Positions 1-13,591 of a stretch of DNA of 64,000 nt are shown here, in pieces. The stretch comes from Piscinibacter sp. (lineage in GTDB: Bacteria; Pseudomonadota; Gammaproteobacteria; Burkholderiales; Burkholderiaceae_C), in the NCBI GenBank assembly GCA_017983795.1, contig JAGOAS010000018.1:38129-102128 (forward strand), read 5' to 3'. The translations under genes were made by a program, and so were the position numbers. The notes beneath the pieces were generated by a model, which searched no databases, was not told where the DNA came from, and saw nothing but the letters and a program-made list of their open reading frames with translations. Numbering within the stretch: the first letter of the stretch is position 1; the number at the start of each line of letters is the position of its first letter.

Positions 1-255
1 CGAGACCACGTCGGCGCTGCCGCCGACCACGGCGCGCAGCGCCTGCGAGCCACCGGCGAAATCGGCGATGGTGACGTCCAGGCCCTCGGCCTTGAAGAAG
101 CCCTGCGTCTCGGCGATGGTCAGCGGCAGGTAGTACAGCAGGTTCTTGCCGCCCACCGCGATGGTGAGCTTGGGTTTCTCGAGGGCCTGCGCGCGCACGA
201 AGGCGGGCGCGGCGAGTGCGGTGGTGGCGGCGATCAGCAGGGTGCGGCGTTGCAT
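1..255 (-). CDS. ABC transporter substrate-binding protein, NitT/TauT (NMT1/SsuA) type, partial
   Basis: Only the first 85 codons are inside the window; the rest lies beyond base 1. The translation starts MQRRTLLIAATTALAAPAFV, a clear Sec signal peptide with a cleavage site near residue 22 (VRAQA). It continues with KLTIAVGGKNLLYYLPLTIA and a GFFKAEGLDV segment, the typical opening of periplasmic binding proteins for nitrate, taurine, sulfonates or thiamine precursors: beta strand, ligand loop, then 'E..GFF..EGL.V'. The ligand cannot be deduced from this fragment. The ATG at 255 is the only start that keeps the signal peptide intact. The divergent gene at 355 is probably unrelated. Confidence 0.85.
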   Translation of the reverse strand, partial: MQRRTLLIAATTALAAPAFVRAQALEKPKLTIAVGGKNLLYYLPLTIAETQGFFKAEGLDVTIADFAGGSQALRAVVGGSADVVS

Positions 256-340
256 GGCGGCAGTTGTGGTGCGGATGGCGAAGTGGCGCCGATTCTGGCG
301 CGCCGCTTCGAGCCGCGCACCCGGGCAAGGCCCGACTCCG

Positions 341-346
341 TAGAAT
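341..346 (+). promoter_or_regulatory. candidate -10 element (TAGAAT) for a near-leaderless transcript
   Basis: TAGAAT lies only 8 bases before the ATG at 355, so a transcript from it would begin at or next to the start codon. No Shine-Dalgarno sequence precedes the ATG and no good -35 hexamer is visible. Two further genes in the window (27871 and 33345) show the same arrangement. Confidence 0.35.
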
Positions 347-354
347 GATTTTCG

Positions 355-1692
355 ATGAAGCCCGCCCTGGCCGCCGCCCTGAGCACCATGGCCATCGCGG
401 CCGCGATGGCATCGCCCGCCCCCCCGCCACCCGCCGCCGAGCCCGCCGACGCGGCCGGCAACGCCGGCACCACGCTCTCGCTGTCGGCCCGCAAGGTCTA
501 CGAGCAGGCGCGTTCGCAGCTGGTGCAGATCCGCACCGTGCTCAAGGGCCGCGCCAGCCAGACCTCGGTGGGCTCGGGCTTCTTCGTCACGCCCGAAGGC
601 CACCTCGTCACCAACTTCCACGTCGTCAGCCAGGCGGCGCTCAAGCCCGAGCGCCACGACCTCGTCTACGTCACGGCCGACGGCCGCGAGGCGCCGGTCA
701 CCATCCTGGCCATCGACGTGCGCCACGACCTCGCGCTGCTCAAGGCGGGAGACGCCGGCACGCGCCGCTTCGACGCGCTGGCGCTGCGCCCGGCCGGCCG
801 CGCGCTGGCCCAGGGCGAGCGCATCTACTCGCTGGGCAACCCGCTGGACGTGGGCTTCGCGGTGATGGAGGGCAACTACAACGGCCTGGTCAAGCGCAGC
901 TTCTACCCGCAGATCTTCTTCGGCGGCGCGCTCAGCGGCGGCATGAGCGGCGGCCCGGCGCTCGACCAGGACGGCCAGGTGATCGGCGTGAACGTCGCGC
1001 GGCGCGTCGACGGCGAGCAGGTCAGCTTCCTCGTGCCCTCGGCCTTCGTCGCCGCGCTGCTGGCGCGCGCGAAAGACGGCGCGCCGCTGAAGACGCCCGC
1101 GCATGCCGAGGTGGCGGCGCAGCTGCAGGCGCACCAGGCCGAACTGACCGAGCGCTTCATCGCGCAGGGCTGGAAGCCCGACACCCACCCGCGCTACCGC
1201 GTGCCGGTGCCGCGCGAAGGCTTCATGCGCTGCTGGGGCGGCAGCGAAGTCTCGCGCACCGGCGGGCTCGACATGGAGCGCTCCGACTGCGTGATGGACA
1301 CGCACATCTTCGCCGGCGAGTTCAACACCGGCACGATCTCGGTGCGCCACGAGAGCTACGACGGCAGCAAGCTGGGCGCTCTGCGCTTCGCGGCGCAGAA
1401 CGGCCAGAGCTTCCGCAACGAGTCGTTCACGCGGCTGCGCGCCGACCTGCAGACGCGCCCGCAGTGCCACGAGGATTTTCTCGACCGCGACGGCCTCACG
1501 CTGCGCGCCGTGGCCTGCCTGCGCGCCTACAAGAAGCTGCCGGGGCTGTACGACCTCTCGGTGCTGGTGGCCACGCTCGACCAGCCGGCCTCCGGCGTGC
1601 AGGGCCGCTTCGACGTGCAGGGCGTGAGCTTCGACAACGCGCAGCGCCTCGCGCGCCATTACCTGCAAGCCTACGCGAGGGTGGCCCGATGA
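355..1692 (+). CDS. trypsin-like serine protease (S1C/HtrA-like core, no PDZ), exported
   Basis: This 445-residue protein has an N-terminal hydrophobic signal region followed by a Pro/Ala-rich linker (about 20-40). The trypsin-fold core shows all three catalytic residues: His89 in TNFHVVS, Asp125 in VRHDLALL and Ser208 in GGMSGGPAL, with the oxyanion-hole glycines intact. No PDZ domain follows, unlike DegP. The C-terminal half (about 240-445) is an unassigned domain with several cysteines. It probably acts in the periplasm. The stop overlaps the start of the FHA gene at 1689 (ATGA), so the two are translationally coupled and likely work together. The family is secure; the substrate is unknown. 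Confidence 0.85.
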   Translation: MKPALAAALSTMAIAAAMASPAPPPPAAEPADAAGNAGTTLSLSARKVYEQARSQLVQIRTVLKGRASQTSVGSGFFVTPEGHLVTNFHVVSQAALKPERHDLVYVTADGREAPVTILAIDVRHDLALLKAGDAGTRRFDALALRPAGRALAQGERIYSLGNPLDVGFAVMEGNYNGLVKRSFYPQIFFGGALSGGMSGGPALDQDGQVIGVNVARRVDGEQVSFLVPSAFVAALLARAKDGAPLKTPAHAEVAAQLQAHQAELTERFIAQGWKPDTHPRYRVPVPREGFMRCWGGSEVSRTGGLDMERSDCVMDTHIFAGEFNTGTISVRHESYDGSKLGALRFAAQNGQSFRNESFTRLRADLQTRPQCHEDFLDRDGLTLRAVACLRAYKKLPGLYDLSVLVATLDQPASGVQGRFDVQGVSFDNAQRLARHYLQAYARVAR

Positions 1693-2696
1693 GCGAGAGC
1701 GCCGCCCTGGCCATCGTCGAAGTGCTCGACCGCGACGGCCAGGTGCGCCACTCGCAGCGCGTGCTGGCCTGGCCGCTGCGCATCGGCCGCGCGCTCGACA
1801 ACGAGCTCTCGCTGGGCGACGTGCACGTCGCGCCGCACCACTGCGTGATCGACGTCGACGCCGAGGGCCTGGTGCTGCAGGCCCTGCAGACCGCCAACGG
1901 CGTGCAGCTCGGTGCGCGCGAACTGCACGCCGGCGAGCGCGCGAGCCTGCCCGACGACGGCCAGGCCGTCGAGCTGCTGGCCGGCCGCACGCGGCTGCGC
2001 CTGCGCCGCCCCGGCGACTCGCTCGCGCCCGAAGTGCCGCTGCCCGCCTCGGCCACGCGGCTGCGCCGCAGCGCACCCACGCTGCTGGCCGGCGCCGGCC
2101 TGGCGCTCGCGCTCGCCTTCGAGACCTGGCTGCACAGCGACCCCGAGGTCTTCGCGCGCTCACTCGGCAGCGCCGCGCTGGCGATGGTGATGGGCGCCGC
2201 GGTCTGGATCGCGCTGTGGTCGCTGCTGTCCAAGCTCTTCACGCGCCAGACGCATGCCGGCTGGCACCTCAAGGTATTCCTGTTCTCCTCGCTGGCCTGG
2301 ATGGCGGCGAGCGCGCTGCCGGGCTTGATCGCCTTCGCGCTGTCCTGGCCCTGGGTGTCGGACTTCGGCTTCGTCGCCGGCTATGCGATCGCCGCCGCGG
2401 CGCTGTACTTCCACCTGCTCGCCGTCGAGCCGGCGCGGCCGCGGCTGATGCGCGGCGTGGCACTCGCCGCCTTCGTGCTCGGCACCGGGCTGACGCTGTG
2501 GAACCAGCAGCAGCGCAACGAGCGCCTCGGCAGCGACCTCTACCTCAGCAGCTTCCAGCCGCCCGCGCTGATCCTGGCGCGGCCGGTGCCGGCCGAGCGT
2601 TTCGTCGACGGCCTGGCGACGCTGCGGCCGCTGCTGGACAAGAAGGCCAAGGAGGAACCTTCGGCCGAGAACGGAGCAGGTAGCGATGAAGAGTGA
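1689..2696 (+). CDS. FHA-domain integral membrane protein
   Basis: This 335-residue protein starts at the ATG that overlaps the protease stop codon. Residues about 20-95 form an FHA fold, with LRIGRALDNEL and a TANGVQL turn. The usual Ser of the phosphothreonine-binding SxxH loop is replaced (VAPHHC), so binding may be altered. After a linker there are about five hydrophobic segments (roughly 140-295), and the tail is charged and probably cytosolic. Inferred role: a membrane-anchored sensor or scaffold whose partner is the protease encoded just upstream. The longer frame open from 216 runs in the protease gene's +2 frame and is not the real start. Confidence 0.8.
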   Translation: MSESAALAIVEVLDRDGQVRHSQRVLAWPLRIGRALDNELSLGDVHVAPHHCVIDVDAEGLVLQALQTANGVQLGARELHAGERASLPDDGQAVELLAGRTRLRLRRPGDSLAPEVPLPASATRLRRSAPTLLAGAGLALALAFETWLHSDPEVFARSLGSAALAMVMGAAVWIALWSLLSKLFTRQTHAGWHLKVFLFSSLAWMAASALPGLIAFALSWPWVSDFGFVAGYAIAAAALYFHLLAVEPARPRLMRGVALAAFVLGTGLTLWNQQQRNERLGSDLYLSSFQPPALILARPVPAERFVDGLATLRPLLDKKAKEEPSAENGAGSDEE

Positions 2697-3447
2697 AGCG
2701 CCCACGGGCACGGTGATCGTCACCGGCGGCAGCCGCGGCATCGGCGCCGCCGCCTGCCGCGCGCTGGCCGAGCGCGGCCATGCGGTCGCCATCAACTACA
2801 CGCGCGATGCCGGCGCGGCCGAGGCGCTGGCGAACGAGCTCCGCGCGCGCGGCGCAAAGGCGCTGGCGGTGCAGGCCGACGTCGCCGATGCGGCGCAGGT
2901 GGCAGCGCTGTTCGCACGCGTCGACCGCGAGCTGCCGCCGCTCGCCGGCCTGGTCAACAACGCCGGCGTGGTCGACATGCCGGCGCGCGTCGACGAGATG
3001 GACGCGGCGCGCCTGCAGCGCATGTTCGCCATCAACGTCTTCGGCAGCTTCCACTGCGCGCGCGAAGCGGTGCGGCGGATGTCCACCAAACACGGCGGGC
3101 GCGGCGGCGCGATCGTCAACGTCAGCTCGGCGGCGGCGCGGCTGGGCTCGCCGGGGCAGTATGTCGACTACGCCGCCGCCAAGGGCGCGATCGACACCTT
3201 CACCATCGGCCTGGCCAGGGAAGTGGCCACCGAGGGCGTGCGCGTCAACGCGATCCGCCCCGGCATCATCGAGACCGACATCCACGCCTCCGGCGGCCTG
3301 CCCGAGCGCGCGAAGCAGATGGCGCCCATGGTGCCCATGCAGCGCGCCGGCAGCGCGGACGAAGTGGCGCAGGCGATCGTCTGGCTGCTGTCGGACGCGG
3401 CCAGCTACACCACCGGCGCGATCCTCGACGTGAGCGGCGGGCGCTGA
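2686..3447 (+). CDS. SDR family NAD(P)-dependent oxidoreductase
   Basis: This 253-residue classical short-chain dehydrogenase has the Rossmann motif TGGSRGIG (13-20), NNAG at 91-94 and the catalytic set Ser147/148, Tyr162 and Lys166 (YAAAK). It ends with the usual 'GAILDVSGGR'. Members of this group reduce 3-oxoacyl or sugar/steroid carbonyls; the substrate is not readable from sequence. The ATG at 2686 overlaps the end of the FHA gene by 11 bases, so the three genes 355-3447 are probably one transcript. A metabolic role in a protease/FHA operon is not obvious, and the overlap may be only genome compaction. Confidence 0.85.
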   Translation: MKSEAPTGTVIVTGGSRGIGAAACRALAERGHAVAINYTRDAGAAEALANELRARGAKALAVQADVADAAQVAALFARVDRELPPLAGLVNNAGVVDMPARVDEMDAARLQRMFAINVFGSFHCAREAVRRMSTKHGGRGGAIVNVSSAAARLGSPGQYVDYAAAKGAIDTFTIGLAREVATEGVRVNAIRPGIIETDIHASGGLPERAKQMAPMVPMQRAGSADEVAQAIVWLLSDAASYTTGAILDVSGGR

Positions 3448-3520
3448 ACGCGCCCAGGCGGAAGAAACGGGGCACGGCGCACGTAAGCCACAGGCCATCC
3501 ATGGCCTACGAGGAGACACG

Positions 3521-4156
3521 ATGCACCGACTTCCCCGCCTCTGCGCACTCGCCGTACTGCTGGCCGGCTGCGCCAGCGCGCCGTCCAACCCGATGAGCTT
3601 CTTCGTCACCAGCACCGGCAGCGGCAAGGGCGCCGACCTGGGCGGCCTGGCCGGCGCCGACGCGCATTGCGAGAAGCTCGCCGCCAGCGTGGGCGCCGGC
3701 GGCAAGGGCTGGCGCGCCTACCTGAGCACCACCGGCGCAACGGGCGTGAACGCGCGCGACCGCATCGGCAGCGGGCCGTGGGTGAACGCCAAGGGCGTGC
3801 TCATCGCCAGCGACGTCGCCTCGCTGCACGGCAACAACAAGCTGAGCAAGCAGACCGCGCTGACCGAGAAGGGCGAAGTCATCAACGGCCGCGGCGACAC
3901 GCCCAACACGCACGACATGCTGACCGGCTCCACGCCGGACGGCCGCGCGGTGGCCGATGCCGGCGACAGCACCTGCGGCAACTGGACCCGAAGCGGCGAA
4001 GGCTCGGCCTGGGTCGGCCACCACGACCGCATCGGCCTGCGCGACGACGACGCCTCGCGCTCCTGGAACGCCTCGCACCCCTCGCGCGGCTGCAGCCAGG
4101 ACGCGCTCAAGGCGACCGGCGGCAGCGGCCTGTTCTACTGCTTCGCGACGCGCTGA
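3521..4156 (+). CDS. lipoprotein with C-type-lectin/endostatin-like domain
   Basis: The 211-residue product has a short signal with a lipobox (LLAGCAS; lipidated Cys near residue 18). One compact domain follows, starting FFVTSTGSGKGADLGGL and carrying paired cysteines (HCEKL, STCGNW, SRGCSQD, FYCFA) and an Asn/Gly/Trp-rich core. This pattern resembles bacterial endostatin-like or C-type-lectin-like outer-membrane lipoproteins; that assignment is recalled pattern, not a search result. A good purine-rich site (GAGGAGA) precedes the ATG. It is convergent with the peptidase gene, 13 bases away. The ligand is unknown. Confidence 0.7.
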   Translation: MHRLPRLCALAVLLAGCASAPSNPMSFFVTSTGSGKGADLGGLAGADAHCEKLAASVGAGGKGWRAYLSTTGATGVNARDRIGSGPWVNAKGVLIASDVASLHGNNKLSKQTALTEKGEVINGRGDTPNTHDMLTGSTPDGRAVADAGDSTCGNWTRSGEGSAWVGHHDRIGLRDDDASRSWNASHPSRGCSQDALKATGGSGLFYCFATR

Positions 4157-4173
4157 GCCGCGCGCCGGCTCAG
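4153..4173. terminator. perfect hairpin spanning both stop codons of convergent genes
   Basis: CTGAGCCG / CGGCTCAG form an 8-bp perfect stem around a 5-base loop. The stem contains the TGA of the lipoprotein gene and the TCA (reverse TGA) of the M15 peptidase gene. No T tract follows on either strand, so it may stall or protect both 3' ends rather than act as a classical intrinsic terminator. Confidence 0.45.
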
Positions 4174-4745
4174 GCCTCGTTGGGGCGCAAGCCGTCGACG
4201 TAGACGAGCCGCCCGCTCGCCGCATCGACCACATAGCTCAGCACCTGGCGCCGGTTGCGGCCGGCGCCGGGCGGCAGCAGCGAGACGTGCACCCAGCCCG
4301 AGTTCGGGCCTTTGCGCGGGTCGTAGCACTCGCAGATGATCTGGTCGAAGTCGGCCAGCGTGGAGCTGGCCCAGCGTGCCAGCTCCAGCGTCGGCTTGGC
4401 GACGATCTCGACGTCGCAGGCACGGCCTTCGGTGTGCTGGCTGGTCGAGATCCAGCTCGAGGGCTTGCCCTTGAGCGAACGCTCCAGCGCCTGCGAACGG
4501 AACACGCTGTTGGGCGTGAAGCCGCCGAAGGCCTCGCGCATCGGATCGAGCACCTGGCGCGCCAGATGCACCGCGCTGCGCAGCACCTTGTCGTCGGGGA
4601 TGCGGTTGGCGATGCGCTGGCGATCGGCGGTTTCGCTGACCGTCAGCTCGTAGAGCAGGAAGTACTTCGCGATGCGGTCCTGCGGATCGAGCTCGGCGAT
4701 GCGCAGCTGCGCGAGCGGCGTGCTGGAAAGGTCCCGGCCGGCCAT
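4170..4745 (-). CDS. M15-family zinc peptidase (D-Ala-D-Ala carboxypeptidase-like)
   Basis: This 191-residue protein carries the M15 zinc signature: His104 and Asp111 in STSQHTEGRACDVE and His153 in GWVHVS, with a candidate catalytic Glu139 in QIICEC. There is no signal peptide. Relatives of this size are phage endolysins and M15_3 peptidases that cut peptidoglycan cross-bridges; a cytosolic or effector role is equally possible here. It starts 17 bases after the stop of the giant CHAT gene behind a GAGGGAG ribosome site, so it is very probably in the same operon. The pairing with a CHAT protease is unusual. The substrate is unproven. Confidence 0.8.
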   Translation of the reverse strand: MAGRDLSSTPLAQLRIAELDPQDRIAKYFLLYELTVSETADRQRIANRIPDDKVLRSAVHLARQVLDPMREAFGGFTPNSVFRSQALERSLKGKPSSWISTSQHTEGRACDVEIVAKPTLELARWASSTLADFDQIICECYDPRKGPNSGWVHVSLLPPGAGRNRRQVLSYVVDAASGRLVYVDGLRPNEA

Positions 4746-4762
4746 GGTCGATCTCCCTCGGG

Positions 4763-10354
<5,592 letters not shown>

Positions 10355-10414
10355 GGCTGCTCCTGCGAGGCAGCCGATGACAGCACCGAGGCCGCGGGGG
10401 GTCAACCCCTGACA

Positions 10415-10480
10415 TAGCCCCCCAGTCGCTTCGCTCCTGCCCCCAAGGGGCGCCGTCCGGCTTGGGGCGGCCCGGCGCCG
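10415..10480. repeat. candidate dispersed intergenic repeat (GC-rich, palindromic)
   Basis: The gap between the SLOG and CHAT genes holds a stretch beginning GCCCCCCAGTCGCTTCGCTC, followed by CCCCCAAGGGG and a second CTTGGGG arm. It can fold on itself. From memory it resembles a short repeat scattered between genes in Comamonadaceae-type genomes. Only one copy is in this window, so repeat status cannot be shown here. Confidence 0.4.
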
Positions 10481-10498
10481 GACAACCGGGACGAAGGC

Positions 10499-11086
10499 CT
10501 ACAGCGTGTGGGTGTCGATCCAGCGCACCTCGCCATGCGCACGCCGCACCGCCTCGACCATGTGGCGCGTGCCGCCCGGCCCGTCGCCACCGCCGCCGTC
10601 CCACAGCGTGATGAAGCGCAGCCGCGTCGCGCCGAAGGCGAGCGCGGTGTCAAGCAGCCAGCGGTTGGCGCGCTCGAAGGCATCCTCGCCGGGGCGCAGC
10701 GGGCCCAGCACCGCATCGGCCACTTGCGGCGCCTCGTGCAGGCGCGCCTTCAGCGCCAGGTAGCGTGCGCGCCAGCGCGGGCCGTCTTCGCAGGGCAGCA
10801 TGGAGCGTTCGATGAACTCGTGCTCCGGCAGCGGCAGCAGCAACCGCACCGGCACGCCGCGCGCGAGGCAGGCCTCGGCGAAGAGCAGGTCGCCGCCGGC
10901 CGCGCCCTGCGTCAACGCGAGATCGGCGGCGCCGGCGGCCAGCCGTTCGAGTTCGATCGCGATGCGTTGCGCGGCGGCCGCCTCCTTGGCCGCGGGAAAG
11001 CGCGGCAGCGGCCGATCAGGCGCGTCGATCAGGTGGCCGGAGAACAGCAGCACCTGGCGCGGCGCCGCGGCGGAGGGGGTGGGCAT
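10499..11086 (-). CDS. SLOG/LOG-like Rossmannoid nucleotide-sensor protein
   Basis: This 195-residue cytosolic protein starts VLLFSGHLIDAP, then TQGAAGGDLLFAEACLARGV and RLLLPLPEHEF, and later FITLWDGGGGDGPGG and IDTHTL. The first strand ending in 'SGH', the glycine-rich GGD turn (64-66) and the following 'EACLARG.PV.L.LP' strand match SLOG (LOG-like) domains, which bind nucleotides or nucleotide-derived signals in conflict systems. I recognise this by pattern; no search was possible. The ATG at 11086 begins the conserved core; an in-frame ATG at 11101 is an alternative. It is upstream of and on the same strand as the CHAT gene, 144 bases away, and so probably supplies the sensing step. Confidence 0.65.
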   Translation of the reverse strand: MPTPSAAAPRQVLLFSGHLIDAPDRPLPRFPAAKEAAAAQRIAIELERLAAGAADLALTQGAAGGDLLFAEACLARGVPVRLLLPLPEHEFIERSMLPCEDGPRWRARYLALKARLHEAPQVADAVLGPLRPGEDAFERANRWLLDTALAFGATRLRFITLWDGGGGDGPGGTRHMVEAVRRAHGEVRWIDTHTL

Positions 11087-11135
11087 GGTCGCGCAGAGCA
11101 TACTGTGCCGCTCCATCCCCACACGGAGAGCAGCG

Positions 11136-12029
11136 ATGCCCGGTTGTGCCTTCGTCGACGGCCAGTACGTCGCCCCCGAGGAAGCGAAGATCTCGATCTT
11201 CGACTGGGGCTTCCTGCACAGCGACGCCACCTACGACGTCGCGCATGTCTGGCAGGGAAAGTTCTTCCGCCTCGGTGACCACATCGAGCGCTTCTTCGCC
11301 AGCATGGCGCGGCTGCGCCTGGACCCCGGCAAGACGCGCGACGAGGTGCGCGCCGTGATGCACGAATGCGTGCGCCGCAGCGGCTTGCGCGAGGCCTACG
11401 TGGAGGTGCTGTGCACGCGCGGCCTGCCCGCGCCGGGCTCGCGCGACCCGCGCAGCTGCACGAACCGCTTCATGGCCTTCGCGATCCCGTTCGTGTGGAT
11501 CGCCGATCCGCAGAAGCAGGCGCGCGGCGTCGATCTCCACGTCAGCGACGTGCAGCGCATCGCGCCGGCGAGCGTCGACCCGCGCACCAAGAACTACCAC
11601 TGGCTCGACATGGTGGGCGCGCTGTTCCAGGCCTACGAACACGGTGCCGAGACGGCGGTGCTGGTGGACGGCGCCGGCAACATCACCGAAGGGCCGGGCT
11701 TCAACGTCTTCGCGCTGGTCGACGGCGAGCTGATCACGCCCGCCGCCGGCGTGCTCGAAGGCATCTCGCGCCGCACCGTCATCGAGCTGGCGCGCGCCAA
11801 CGGCATGGCGGTGCGCGAGGCGCTGCTGCCGGTGGCCTCGCTGCGGCGCGCCGAGGAGGTCTTCCTCAGCAGCACCGGCGGCGGCGTGATCGGCATCAGC
11901 CGCGTCGACGGCGTGCCGGTGGCGGGCCGTGCGGCCGGCATCTTCGGCCCGGTGACGCAGCGCCTGCAGGCAGCGTACTGGGGCTTGCACGAGGATGCGC
12001 GCTACGTCGAGACTGTCTCCTACGACTGA
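11136..12029 (+). CDS. class IV PLP aminotransferase (D-alanine/branched-chain aminotransferase-like)
   Basis: This 297-residue fold-type IV aminotransferase has the N-terminal FDWGFLHSDATYD segment, the PLP lysine in RTKNYHW, and the cofactor phosphate loops ITEGPGFNVF and SSTGGGVIGI. That motif set fits D-amino-acid or aminodeoxychorismate lyase-like enzymes rather than IlvE, which is encoded separately at 25133. The amino donor and acceptor cannot be read. GGAG lies 9 bases before the ATG at 11136. The stop overlaps the ATG of the next gene (TGATG), implying translational coupling with the P460-like lipoprotein, a pairing with no obvious metabolic logic. Confidence 0.85.
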   Translation: MPGCAFVDGQYVAPEEAKISIFDWGFLHSDATYDVAHVWQGKFFRLGDHIERFFASMARLRLDPGKTRDEVRAVMHECVRRSGLREAYVEVLCTRGLPAPGSRDPRSCTNRFMAFAIPFVWIADPQKQARGVDLHVSDVQRIAPASVDPRTKNYHWLDMVGALFQAYEHGAETAVLVDGAGNITEGPGFNVFALVDGELITPAAGVLEGISRRTVIELARANGMAVREALLPVASLRRAEEVFLSSTGGGVIGISRVDGVPVAGRAAGIFGPVTQRLQAAYWGLHEDARYVETVSYD

Positions 12030-12559
12030 TGCGCACGCTCACCGCCACTTGCTGCCTCGTCTGCGCGCTTGCCGCCGGCTGCGCCATGGCGCCGCTCGGC
12101 CCCAAGGACGGCGAGCTCGCCGTGCCGGCCGACTACAAGCGCTGGCCCAAATTCCTCTCCGCCGTGCAGCGCCCCGACGCCAAGCAGGTGCGCGAGATCT
12201 ACATGAGCCCGGCCGCGGCGGCGGCCACCGCCAGCACCGGCTTCGGCCCGGGCACCGTCTTCGTGATGGAGAACTACGCCGCGCTCGAAACGACGGACGG
12301 CAAGCTCGCCACCGACGCCGAGGGCAAGCTGGTCAAGGCCGAGCTGCTGCGCGTCTTCGTGATGGGCAAGGGCGCCGGCTGGGGGCAGGAGGTGCCCGAA
12401 TCGCTGCGCAACGGCAACTGGATCTATGCGAGCTACCTGGCCGATGCACGCAGCAAGGGCCCCGAAGACCTGACGACCTGCCGCGCCTGCCACCTGCCCT
12501 TGGCCAACAAGGACTTCGTGCCGCGCTACGACGAGCACTTCAGCGCCGCTCGACGATGA
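12029..12559 (+). CDS. cytochrome P460-family heme lipoprotein
   Basis: This 176-residue protein has a lipobox-type signal (CALAAGCA, about residues 12-19). It carries one c-type heme motif near the C-terminus (CRACH) and the P460-like core KRWPKFLSA, GPGTVFVMENYAA and GNWIYASY. Cytochromes P460 and c'-beta bind heme in a beta-sheet fold and handle NO, hydroxylamine or peroxide chemistry; the activity here is unknown. It is coupled to the aminotransferase by TGATG. Its last 20 bases overlap the 3' end of rlpA on the opposite strand. Confidence 0.8.
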   Translation: MRTLTATCCLVCALAAGCAMAPLGPKDGELAVPADYKRWPKFLSAVQRPDAKQVREIYMSPAAAAATASTGFGPGTVFVMENYAALETTDGKLATDAEGKLVKAELLRVFVMGKGAGWGQEVPESLRNGNWIYASYLADARSKGPEDLTTCRACHLPLANKDFVPRYDEHFSAARR

Positions 12560-13478
12560 GCGGCACCAGCTGCAGCGCATCGCGCACGCGCTCGGCGCCC
12601 TCGCGCGCCTCCTCGCGGCTCGCATAGGGCCCGGCCTGCAGGCGGAACAAGGGCGTGTCGACGAATACCGCCAGGCGCGGTGCGAGCCAGTCGAGCTCGT
12701 CGGCCACGCGGCGCTGGAAGCTCTCGGCGCCGTCGCGCTGGCGGAAGGCACCGAGCTGGATCCAGAAGCCGCGCGGCGCGAGCTCCAGCGGGCGCGGCGC
12801 CTCGGCCGGCGGCGCGTCGGGCGCCGCGGCCACGGGCGCGATGTCGAGCGCGGGCGGCGGCGGGGCCGGCGCGGGCGCCGCCGCCACGGCCGGCGCGGCC
12901 TCGCCGCGCCGCCACGCGCCGCTGCGGATCTCGGCGAAGGTGATGCGCTCCAGCTCCACCGGCGCCACGCCGCGCAGCAGATCGAGCTTGAGCGCGGCGG
13001 TGTAGCTGAGGTCGACGATGCGGCCCGGGTGGAAGGGCCCGCGGTCGTTGATGCGCACGATCACCTCGCGGCCGTTGGCCGGGTTGCGCACGCGCGCATA
13101 ACTCGGGATCGGCAGCGTCGGGTGCGCCGCCGTCATCGCGTACATGTCGTAGGTCTCGCCGCTGGCCGTGCGCCGGCCGTGGAACTTGCGGCCGTACCAG
13201 GAGGCGAGGCCGCGCTCCTTGAAGGCACGGTCCTGCGTCATCGGCACGTAGTTCCGGCCCAGCACCTCGTAGGGCCGGTTCGGCCCGCCGCTGCGGATGG
13301 GCTCGATGCGTGGCTCGGCATCGGCAACGCTGCCGAGGTTCGCAGGCGGGTTGGCCTCGGCGCCGTCGCGCGTGATGGTCTTGGGCCCCGAGCCGCAGGC
13401 GGCCAGCAGCAGCGCGAGCAGCAGGCCGGCGAGCCATTGCGCGGCGCGGCGATGGGTGTCGTGGGCGAGGGTCGTCAC
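12540..13478 (-). CDS. rlpA: septal ring lytic transglycosylase RlpA-family lipoprotein
   Basis: This 312-residue lipoprotein has a lipobox at LLLAACGSG. The double-psi beta-barrel domain (about 85-175) shows ASWYGRKFHGRRTASGE and RINDRGPFHPGRIVDLS, the RlpA hallmarks including the catalytic Glu/Asp region. An Ala/Pro-rich linker (about 185-230) leads to a C-terminal SPOR domain (about 235-312; FWIQLGAF.Q) that binds denuded glycans at the division septum. Expected to cleave peptidoglycan lacking stem peptides at the septum. It converges on and overlaps the cytochrome P460 gene by 20 bases. Confidence 0.93.
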   Translation of the reverse strand: MTTLAHDTHRRAAQWLAGLLLALLLAACGSGPKTITRDGAEANPPANLGSVADAEPRIEPIRSGGPNRPYEVLGRNYVPMTQDRAFKERGLASWYGRKFHGRRTASGETYDMYAMTAAHPTLPIPSYARVRNPANGREVIVRINDRGPFHPGRIVDLSYTAALKLDLLRGVAPVELERITFAEIRSGAWRRGEAAPAVAAAPAPAPPPPALDIAPVAAAPDAPPAEAPRPLELAPRGFWIQLGAFRQRDGAESFQRRVADELDWLAPRLAVFVDTPLFRLQAGPYASREEAREGAERVRDALQLVPLIVERR

Positions 13479-13591
13479 GGCGCCGCGATGCTATGCCAAG
13501 CCTGCATCGCCACATGACACAACCCGCAACGGACCGGAAACATGCGCACGTTACGATCGCGCACCTTTGCGCAGCACCCGAGGAGCAGTCC

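Noticed and set aside
216-2696. 826-residue plus-strand open frame covering the protease gene
   Set aside because: Its first two thirds are an Arg/Ala/Gly-rich shadow of the protease in another frame; only the last 335 residues from 1689 form a recognisable protein (FHA).
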